A stretch of DNA of 6,782 bases from Gammaproteobacteria bacterium (GTDB taxonomy: Bacteria; Pseudomonadota; Gammaproteobacteria; Eutrophobiales; Eutrophobiaceae): positions 1 to 6,782 of the forward strand of contig JABHFC010000076.1 of NCBI GenBank assembly GCA_018676275.1, given 5' to 3'. Every line of letters starts with the position of its first letter. Position 1 is the first letter of the stretch. Below the pieces are notes generated by a model. The model worked only from the letters and a program-made list of their open reading frames with translations, was not told the origin of the DNA and did no database searches. Position numbers and translations under genes: made by a program. Shown in pieces: positions 1 through 5,379 of the stretch.

Positions 1-442
1 CTATCTCGGCTTCAAGCCGGCGCAGTGAACAATCTTCGAAAGCGTATTTGACAAGACCTGACAGCGCTTCAAATGTAAAACCCTTTTTCCAGTATGCGCG
101 ACCCATGACATAACCAATTTCCGCACGAGCACTTGCTTCCTCAAGACGAAATAACAGGCAGCTCCCAATCACGCGGTCTGATTCTTTTTCTACAATCACA
201 AATTGAAGCACAGTATTGGTCGCATGCAATGAACACATACGTTCATACCAGTTATTACCATCTTCGATAGTTTGCCAGGTTTCATAGGGAAGGTATAAGG
301 TAACTTCATCATCACCATTAACATCGAATAGATTTGGTATATCGTTTTCTTCAACAAGTCTGATTATTAGCCGTGAAGTTTCGATGTGAGCTGGTAGAGA
401 AAATGGCATATCGTTAAATACAGGCTCAACCAGGATTGCCAT
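1..442 (-). CDS. RimJ/RimL-type GNAT N-acetyltransferase, C-terminus cut by window edge
   Basis: This open frame reads leftward off the window and shows 147 residues with no stop. It matches the acetyl-CoA-dependent GNAT fold of the Acetyltransf_3 (RimJ/RimL) type. An opening strand IETSRLIIRLVEENDIPNLF lies near residues 20-39. The acetyl-CoA-binding motif A region follows at residues 108-127, reading AEIGYVMGRAYWKKGFTFEA, where WKKGFTFEA replaces the usual W-G-K-G-Y-A-x-E-A. Such enzymes acetylate protein N-termini, antibiotics or small amines; the substrate here is unknown. Two starts are possible. ATG at 442 overlaps the end of nnrS by 17 bases and adds an N-terminus (VEPVFNDMP) resembling that of relatives. 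ATG at 409 lies 16 bases after the nnrS stop. Neither has a clear ribosome binding site. The spacing implies co-transcription with nnrS. The family call is firm; the start and the function are not. Confidence 0.85.
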   Translation of the reverse strand, partial: MAILVEPVFNDMPFSLPAHIETSRLIIRLVEENDIPNLFDVNGDDEVTLYLPYETWQTIEDGNNWYERMCSLHATNTVLQFVIVEKESDRVIGSCLLFRLEEASARAEIGYVMGRAYWKKGFTFEALSGLVKYAFEDCSLRRLEAEI

Positions 443-1664
443 CGATACGTGACTTGATATAGATAGGCATAAAAATTGAAACCCAGATACCGAAACTCAG
501 TAGCCAGATAATTGCGGCAGCCAAATTCAGATGATTGGTCCAAATTTGAAACAATTGCGGGATCTCACTGACTATGCGGGATACAGCCGCGAGCTGTAGC
601 AGGCAAAAACATGCCAATACTATTTTCGATGCCATAAGAGCACGTCCCGAATGGCCCAGGCTTACCCTGGTTGCCATGGCCAGCATCATAGATGAGACAA
701 AGCCAATACCAATTGCATGAAGAGGCGCTCTTCCCAGAATATATTTCCCACTAATGAACAAGGCCAGACTTTGCATACCGTACAGAAGCATAGCAATTGA
801 AAGCCAAAGGAATCCAACATGCAATACTGTCAGCAAAGGGACTTTAAAACTACGTAGAAACCCCCATCGGTAAGATAGATAAAGTGCAGTTATGGCCAGT
901 GGAAAATCGAAAAGAAAAGACCATTGAATTTCACCGATCAGTTCAATACACGCATGTCCGCATAAACAAACAATAATTAGGGGTAGGGACCAATTGGGTC
1001 TGTGCATCACATAGTTTTCCAATACGGCACCGCTAAAGAAAGGGATCATGCGATAGCAAACTGTAATTAGTACCGGGAGTAGAAACAACCAGATTCCACC
1101 AGTGAAAAGAATCTGAAATAACCATTGTTTGTATGTTAACAACCAGAATAAGTTACAGGCGCAACACATGAGTCCGAATGACATCACCACACTTAAAATA
1201 GTTTCATATGACGAAGGCTTTTTCCCGGGATGAAAATAAACATTAAGTAATGCGAATAAGCCAAATGCCCAGCCACAGGTAAATACAGCCAGACCTGACA
1301 GTAGCAAAGGCCTCGAAATAAATAATCCAGAATAAATAAGTACAATCGCTGCAGACATCAAAAAGAAACAGGGAAGATAATGCTTGCTGGGAATGTCCTG
1401 AGTGTTTAGCCATCTGGGATAGGTTGTCATCAGGAATCCAAATATAAAAAAGATGAATACACCATAGACCATAAAAAAAGTATGTGCCCACGTACTGCTG
1501 ACAGTGATGTCCAGAGGTGGCCAGAGATCGGTATAACGGCCAATTAGCTCACTCAGCCAAAACAGGATGACTGCCATGATCTGAAAAGAGCCAGTGAAAA
1601 ACATCACTCGGTGAGGTTTTGAAAAAAATACCGGGGATGAATTGCCGATTTGGTTCATGTTCAT
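426..1664 (-). CDS. nnrS: NnrS family haem/copper membrane protein (nitric oxide response)
   Basis: This 412-residue, very hydrophobic protein has about twelve predicted membrane segments, roughly at residues 22-40, 59-80, 96-114, 119-140, 156-178, 187-204, 226-244, 249-265, 277-300, 310-330, 347-365 and 379-402. It carries NnrS hallmarks: WAHTFF followed by GFLMTTYPRW (59-85), YRMIPFFS (204-211) and, near the end, HAIGIG...MATRVSLGHSGR (316-341). Conserved histidines at 61, 282, 316 and 337 are candidate metal or haem ligands. Length is normal for the family. NnrS proteins are inner-membrane haem- and copper-containing proteins that protect against nitric oxide; their biochemical activity is not settled. 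The start is the first of two ATGs separated by one codon, with no strong Shine-Dalgarno. The gene is followed immediately by an acetyltransferase and preceded by the dehalogenase, 189 bases upstream on the same strand. A candidate promoter with a palindromic spacer precedes it. Confidence 0.93.
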   Translation of the reverse strand: MNMNQIGNSSPVFFSKPHRVMFFTGSFQIMAVILFWLSELIGRYTDLWPPLDITVSSTWAHTFFMVYGVFIFFIFGFLMTTYPRWLNTQDIPSKHYLPCFFLMSAAIVLIYSGLFISRPLLLSGLAVFTCGWAFGLFALLNVYFHPGKKPSSYETILSVVMSFGLMCCACNLFWLLTYKQWLFQILFTGGIWLFLLPVLITVCYRMIPFFSGAVLENYVMHRPNWSLPLIIVCLCGHACIELIGEIQWSFLFDFPLAITALYLSYRWGFLRSFKVPLLTVLHVGFLWLSIAMLLYGMQSLALFISGKYILGRAPLHAIGIGFVSSMMLAMATRVSLGHSGRALMASKIVLACFCLLQLAAVSRIVSEIPQLFQIWTNHLNLAAAIIWLLSFGIWVSIFMPIYIKSRIDGNPG

Positions 1665-1757
1665 AATAATTTTCTGTCAATGACTATAATTATTTTTTGC
1701 AGCATTTTTCTTTCCGCCGTAACTTGTCATTTTGTAGGCTAAAACGTTAAGAGTTAC

Positions 1758-1786
1758 ATAATATTACCCTGGTGGGTAAAGGTAAA
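1758..1786 (-). promoter_or_regulatory. Candidate sigma70 promoter of nnrS with operator-like spacer
   Basis: Read on the minus strand, TTTACC (1786-1781) is followed by exactly 17 bases and then TATTAT (1763-1758), matching 4/6 and 5/6 of the -35 and -10 consensus. Transcription would start near 1751, giving a leader of about 87 bases before the nnrS ATG. A perfect inverted repeat fills most of the spacer. This is a prediction by eye; no transcription data are available. Confidence 0.4.
1764..1779. repeat. Perfect palindrome TTACCC-N4-GGGTAA in nnrS promoter spacer
   Basis: Plus strand TTACCC (1764-1769), loop TGGT (1770-1773), GGGTAA (1774-1779). The arms match perfectly over six bases and sit between the proposed -35 and -10 boxes of nnrS, where repressors or MerR-type activators bind. 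The sequence resembles neither the FNR/Dnr consensus (TTGAT-N4-ATCAA) nor the long NsrR site, so the cognate regulator is unknown. It is too short and lacks a T-run, so it is unlikely to be a terminator. Confidence 0.45.
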
Positions 1787-1853
1787 ATTATCGATACAAG
1801 AAAATTGAACCAACGAACGCAGGTTTGTTGCAGAAAAAAGCTGGAAATCTCAG

Positions 1854-4055
1854 TTACTTGTTATAAGGATTAAATAAATCAACATCTTCAGACACAATTT
1901 CTTCGGGTGTTAGTGCTTTAGTCGGAATGTAGTGTTCCGGTTTCGCCCCTCCCGCTGCGCGTCGGGCAAGAGCTTCTTTAACCGTTTCGACTTTAATCGC
2001 AGCGGCCAGACCTTCTTTTCGTACTACATTGATAGGCATACCGGAAGAATTGGGAGGGGGCATCATGCTGGCATGATAGTAGCCGATTTTGTGTTTCTTC
2101 AGATCGATCTTACGATTTACATCGAGGTCGCGTTGGTTAACACCTTTGACAGGTTCAACACAGACGCCATCGACGATTTCCAGGTCCAGCCACCATTTCT
2201 TAACCGGATTACGTACGCCGTGACCGAGCACGTCATCAAGTTTCACTGCAATTGGCACCAGCAGGGGTTTTAACCAGAAGGCATTGACGCCGCACCAACT
2301 GGCAATTTGGGTAGCAATAGGACCATCCCAACTTACGACTTTGTTCAACGGGCAGGTTTTCATGCAACGACCACAACCCAGACCACGCTGATTGGTTAAA
2401 CGATATCGAGCACAACGCTCTACATCGGGTTTCCATATTTCATAGCCGTTAAACATAACCTTGTCGCCAAAGCTGATGGCATCACAGGGGCATTCACGGG
2501 CACACTTGTGACAATTGGAACAAAAATATTGAAGACCGAAATCTATCGGCTTATCAGGAACCAGAGGCAGATCTGTGGTCATGACGATAGTTTTCAGTCG
2601 CGGCCCCATAAATGGATTGAGTACCAGTTCACCTATACGACTAAGTTCTCCAAGCCCGGAAAGCAATACAGTCGGAATATGTAGTACCTGTGAATCAGCA
2701 TTGGACTGGGGTCGTGCGGGATAGCCTTTACTACGAAAGAAATTCGCCATAATACCGGCGATTAACGCACCGCGCATATAGGCACGCATCGATTGTGCGC
2801 CGGATATAAAATCATCACCTGAGGCGCCTTCCATCGTGTCGAAGCCCTGGTCGATAAGGCAAACTACCGCATATTTGTGATTGGGGACTATTTCACTACC
2901 ATCCACGTTGTGTGAATACCATGCATAATCCGGTAATTCACAAATGCCGGTTATCTCAGAGCCCAGAGCATAGGAAAGTGACTTTATCGCCTTTGTATTT
3001 GCCTCGGCATCGTTCAACTCGGGATCGATACTATCGTTTATATCTCCATCCTGATGAGGCACCATCGCCCGGATTTGATTCAGCATGGCATCAGCGAAGG
3101 GATGTTTAAAAGCAAAACGGCTACGTTCTTTCTGTGCTTTACCACCCAGATCACCATGTATGGCGCGCTCGAAAAAAGCGGCTCGTTTTGGTACGCGTGG
3201 GACTTCATCTTCCAGGATCAAGGTTGTTGGTTTATCTACACGCTTGACCGTCTCCATCGGGTATTTACTCAGATGTGTTTCCCTTCTACTTTGCCGCCAG
3301 CGTTCCAATCCGGATGTGGCTCCACCTATGCCCAGCCAGTACGCGAGGTTTTTACCCTTGCTTGCACTTTTGGCGAGAGGACTGTCAGTTGATAAAACAT
3401 AATCTGTCGACACCAGCGCAACGGCATAGTCCGAATCTAAATAGGGATTAACAACTTTATCAGCCTGTCTTACACCAAGACCGGATAGAACAGTTAATCG
3501 ATTTACGTCAAGTTGCTCATTTTCATCGTCATATCCAATGGCATTAAAACCCATCATGCGAATGTGATTAGCGATACCAATGGCGACTTCAAACGCCCGC
3601 ATTTCTGCGGTTTCGTGCATTGAGTTTTTAAGCCAGTTATGTGCGAGATTATCCTCTTCCGGAAGTCGACTGTATTCCACCATCACAACAACAGCGTGAG
3701 TATGATTTTCAGGAGTAACACCTTCATACCAACAGCCTTCAGATAATTCGCAGATACCTATCTGACTGGCATCGAGAAAATAACCAGCACCTTTGATATC
3801 AATCATTCTCTTGTCGAGGTCATCCGGCACCGGTGCTTTTGCCGGAGCGGGTTCGCCCTTGCAAAACTCCCTGAATATCTCGTGATAGGTGCCGAGAGCT
3901 TCTGTATACCTGGTATTAACGGCTTCTTTATTGCCAGGTTTGGGATCGCGACTTGCTTTGCGCTCAATCTCAGCCACTTTTTCGTCTCTGGCAAGACGCT
4001 CAAGAGGATAAGGGCCAAAATGAAAGGGCCTGTTCTTATTAGAAAAGAAAATCAT
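1854..4055 (-). CDS. rdhA: Cytoplasmic cobalamin-dependent reductive dehalogenase (catabolic NpRdhA/BhbA type)
   Basis: This 733-residue protein is predicted to remove halide from aromatic substrates at a corrinoid cofactor fed by two [4Fe-4S] clusters. The cluster motifs are C512-x2-C515-x2-C518-x3-C522-P and C548-x12-C561-x2-C564-x3-C568-P. The cobalamin-binding half spans about residues 355-500. A diverged copy of it lies at about 84-225: both contain GICEL...WY, a VL(L)SGLG segment and an (V/L)NP(Y/F) segment. Catabolic dehalogenases are known to carry such an N-terminal pseudo-duplicate. Tyr426, Lys488 and Arg552 fall at the same numbers I recall for the NpRdhA active site. There is no Tat RRxFxK signal and no membrane helix, unlike respiratory RdhA, so the enzyme should be cytosolic. 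A tail of about 160 residues after the last cluster holds no recognisable reductase domain, so an external ferredoxin or flavoprotein must supply electrons. QueG (B12 plus two clusters) was considered, but it is about half this length. The substrate is inferred only. The start is the only nearby ATG and its Shine-Dalgarno is weak. Confidence 0.9.
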   Translation of the reverse strand: MIFFSNKNRPFHFGPYPLERLARDEKVAEIERKASRDPKPGNKEAVNTRYTEALGTYHEIFREFCKGEPAPAKAPVPDDLDKRMIDIKGAGYFLDASQIGICELSEGCWYEGVTPENHTHAVVVMVEYSRLPEEDNLAHNWLKNSMHETAEMRAFEVAIGIANHIRMMGFNAIGYDDENEQLDVNRLTVLSGLGVRQADKVVNPYLDSDYAVALVSTDYVLSTDSPLAKSASKGKNLAYWLGIGGATSGLERWRQSRRETHLSKYPMETVKRVDKPTTLILEDEVPRVPKRAAFFERAIHGDLGGKAQKERSRFAFKHPFADAMLNQIRAMVPHQDGDINDSIDPELNDAEANTKAIKSLSYALGSEITGICELPDYAWYSHNVDGSEIVPNHKYAVVCLIDQGFDTMEGASGDDFISGAQSMRAYMRGALIAGIMANFFRSKGYPARPQSNADSQVLHIPTVLLSGLGELSRIGELVLNPFMGPRLKTIVMTTDLPLVPDKPIDFGLQYFCSNCHKCARECPCDAISFGDKVMFNGYEIWKPDVERCARYRLTNQRGLGCGRCMKTCPLNKVVSWDGPIATQIASWCGVNAFWLKPLLVPIAVKLDDVLGHGVRNPVKKWWLDLEIVDGVCVEPVKGVNQRDLDVNRKIDLKKHKIGYYHASMMPPPNSSGMPINVVRKEGLAAAIKVETVKEALARRAAGGAKPEHYIPTKALTPEEIVSEDVDLFNPYNK

Positions 4056-4078
4056 AATATTTCAGGTAATAACTAAAT

Positions 4079-4096
4079 GTGTACTGAATAGTACAC
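4079..4096. promoter_or_regulatory. Operator-like palindrome GTGTACT-GAAT-AGTACAC
   Basis: Perfect seven-base arms GTGTACT (4079-4085) and AGTACAC (4090-4096) are separated by GAAT. The 18-base size and short spacer are typical of sites for dimeric helix-turn-helix repressors; TetR-type operators often look like this, but the family assignment is inference. The site covers the -10 box and expected start point of the dehalogenase promoter, which fits substrate-inducible de-repression. It has no T-run and sits upstream of both divergent genes, so it is not a terminator. No regulator gene lies in the window. Confidence 0.55.
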
Positions 4097-4116
4097 TTTA
4101 CACCAGGAAACTTCAA
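4088..4116 (-). promoter_or_regulatory. Candidate sigma70 promoter of the reductive dehalogenase gene
   Basis: On the minus strand, TTGAAG (4116-4111), a 17-base spacer and TACTAT (4093-4088) form a plausible -35/-10 pair, each matching 4/6 of consensus. Transcription would begin near 4081, giving a leader of about 26 bases before the ATG at 4055. The -10 box lies inside the palindrome at 4079-4096, so a protein bound there should block RNA polymerase. Predicted by eye. Confidence 0.45.
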
Positions 4117-4196
4117 TGCGTGTCTATTCTACTTATTTTAGGATCAACTTCGGGTAATTTAACAGACTTTATCCAACACTCGTGTAATAGCTGATA

Positions 4197-4227
4197 ATGA
4201 CATATTCTTGACTCATAACATTATAAA
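4197..4227 (+). promoter_or_regulatory. Weak candidate promoter for the Rieske-DAO pair
   Basis: ATGACA (4197-4202, 5/6 of the -35 consensus) and TATAAA (4222-4227, 5/6 of the -10) are separated by 19 bases, longer than ideal. An alternative pair is TTGACT (4208-4213) with the poor -10 TCAAAT (4231-4236) at 17 bases. A short palindrome, ACATT-ATAA-AATGT (4218-4231), overlaps the first -10 box. The long spacer suggests weak or activator-dependent transcription if this is the real promoter. Confidence 0.25.
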
Positions 4228-4231
4228 ATGT
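4218..4231. repeat. Palindrome ACATT-ATAA-AATGT before the Rieske gene
   Basis: Five-base arms ACATT and AATGT flank ATAA, 36 bases upstream of the Rieske start. A wider pair of half-sites, TTGAC (4208-4212) and GTCAA (4230-4234), brackets the same segment with centres 22 bases apart, about two helical turns. Either could be a regulator site for the plus-strand operon. In AT-rich DNA such short arms can arise by chance. Confidence 0.25.
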
Positions 4232-4253
4232 CAAATTGAGCAGCATAGGCTAT

Positions 4254-4259
4254 AAGGGG
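4254..4259 (+). promoter_or_regulatory. Ribosome binding site of the Rieske gene
   Basis: AAGGGG lies eight bases before the ATG at 4268, close to the AAGGAGG consensus. It fixes that ATG as the start rather than the in-frame ATG at codon 21. Confidence 0.6.
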
Positions 4260-4267
4260 TAGTAAAG

Positions 4268-5362
4268 ATGACACAACAAACTGGCTCAAGCAGGCAACAA
4301 AAACTGGCTTCAATCTCTGCGGCTAGCATGGCTAATAGAGACACGCCATTAATTCGCAATGCCTGGTATGTCGCTGCCAAAAGCAGCGAAGTAACACGTG
4401 AATTTTTTGCCCGGCAATACCTGGGTATAAGCACCGTATTATTTCGTAAGGAAGATGGAAGCCCGGTGGCGCTGCAAAACCGTTGTTGTCATCGTTCCTT
4501 TCCTCTGTCGGAAGGAAAGCTGGATGGTGATGTACTGGAATGTGGTTATCATGGTTTTCGATACGACTGTTCCGGTAAATGTGTTGCCATACCTTCACAA
4601 AAGAAAGCGCCTGAGAATATTCGACTCCGATCATTTCCGGTAATTGAAAAAGAACCATTCATCTGGATCTGGCCCGGCGACCCTGAGTTAGCAGATGAAT
4701 CCTTGTTGCCGCACCAGGAATTTTTTGATCATCCTGACTGGGCTGTGAATATTGGTTATCTCAACATCAAGGGTAGTTATGTGCATTTGCATGAGAACCT
4801 GCTCGATCTATCACATTTAAGCTTTTTGCATGATAAAACCTTTGGTACACCGGAATATGCACGTGCACCATTGGAAGCGACAGTCGAAGATGATCACTTT
4901 GAAGTCTGGCGTCATGTTGAATGTGAATTGCCGCCCATATATGCGAAACCACTTGGTTGGGAAGGGGACAAAGCAACGCGTAGTTCAGGTTCATTGTATG
5001 TCTCTCCTGGCTTGCATATGAATACGGGTATTTTAAAAAATATTCAACACCCGGAAAAAATGCAGGACATTCAACCGATGGTTAAGGTTGCTCAGTTGAT
5101 CACACCGGAAACAAATACTTCAACTAATTATTATTACGCCCAATGTCGAAACTTCGCATTGGATGATAAGGAAATGGGTAAATTTATGCTCGATGCCAAC
5201 CAGGCAGCTTTTAGTGAAGACGTTTTTGCTATTGAACACATTAATAATATGCAGAACGTCGATAAGACGCCCGGGTTTTATGAAATTGATGTGCCCGCCG
5301 ATCTTCCCGGCGTATCCATGCGTCGGCTTTTGAAAAAACTATCTGATGCAGAGCAGGAATAG
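4268..5362 (+). CDS. Rieske non-haem iron oxygenase, alpha (catalytic) subunit
   Basis: This 364-residue subunit belongs to the single-component oxygenase group that includes vanillate O-demethylase VanA, dicamba monooxygenase, toluenesulfonate monooxygenase and phthalate dioxygenase. The Rieske [2Fe-2S] motif is C73-x-H75-x16-C92-x2-H95, inside NRCCHRSFPLSEGKL...ECGYHGFRYD. The mononuclear iron site reads ENLLDLSHLSFLH (176-188), giving His183 and His188 as ligands and Asp180 as the likely bridge from the Rieske cluster. The third ligand is probably Asp318 in FSEDVFAIEH. Members insert oxygen to hydroxylate or demethylate aromatic acids, and some act on N-methyl compounds; sequence alone does not give the substrate. 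Length is normal. No ferredoxin-reductase partner (VanB-like) is encoded in the window, so electrons must come from elsewhere. It is transcribed away from rdhA and appears to form an operon with the following FAD oxidoreductase. Confidence 0.93.
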   Translation: MTQQTGSSRQQKLASISAASMANRDTPLIRNAWYVAAKSSEVTREFFARQYLGISTVLFRKEDGSPVALQNRCCHRSFPLSEGKLDGDVLECGYHGFRYDCSGKCVAIPSQKKAPENIRLRSFPVIEKEPFIWIWPGDPELADESLLPHQEFFDHPDWAVNIGYLNIKGSYVHLHENLLDLSHLSFLHDKTFGTPEYARAPLEATVEDDHFEVWRHVECELPPIYAKPLGWEGDKATRSSGSLYVSPGLHMNTGILKNIQHPEKMQDIQPMVKVAQLITPETNTSTNYYYAQCRNFALDDKEMGKFMLDANQAAFSEDVFAIEHINNMQNVDKTPGFYEIDVPADLPGVSMRRLLKKLSDAEQE

Positions 5363-5379
5363 GGCTATCTGATTGTCCC

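Noticed and set aside
1801..1853. Rho-independent terminator after rdhA (minus strand): CTGAGATTTCCAG then six Ts, or AACAAAC...GTTGGTT then four Ts.
   Set aside because: The first stem has only three clean pairs; the second is AT-rich with a mismatch and a short T-run. Neither is convincing.
1665..1853. FNR/Dnr or NsrR site upstream of nnrS.
   Set aside because: No TTGAT-N4-ATCAA or close variant is present, and the long A/T-flanked NsrR pattern was not found on either strand.
3054..3402. Plus-strand open frames of 105 and 112 codons inside the dehalogenase gene.
   Set aside because: They lie opposite a gene with clear motifs, have no ribosome sites, and their translations show no recognisable domain.
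1854..4055. Respiratory (Tat-exported, membrane-anchored) reductive dehalogenase.
   Set aside because: The N-terminus MIFFSNKNRPFHFG has no twin-arginine motif or hydrophobic segment, and no RdhB gene is adjacent.
1854..4055. Epoxyqueuosine reductase (QueG), which also uses B12 and two 4Fe-4S clusters.
   Set aside because: QueG is about 350-380 residues; this protein is 733, with a duplicated domain and dehalogenase-type active-site residues.
4221..4239. Minus-strand TTGACA near TATAAT in the divergent region as a second rdhA promoter.
   Set aside because: The two boxes are only three bases apart, so they cannot work as a -35/-10 pair; no suitable partner at 16-18 bases was found.
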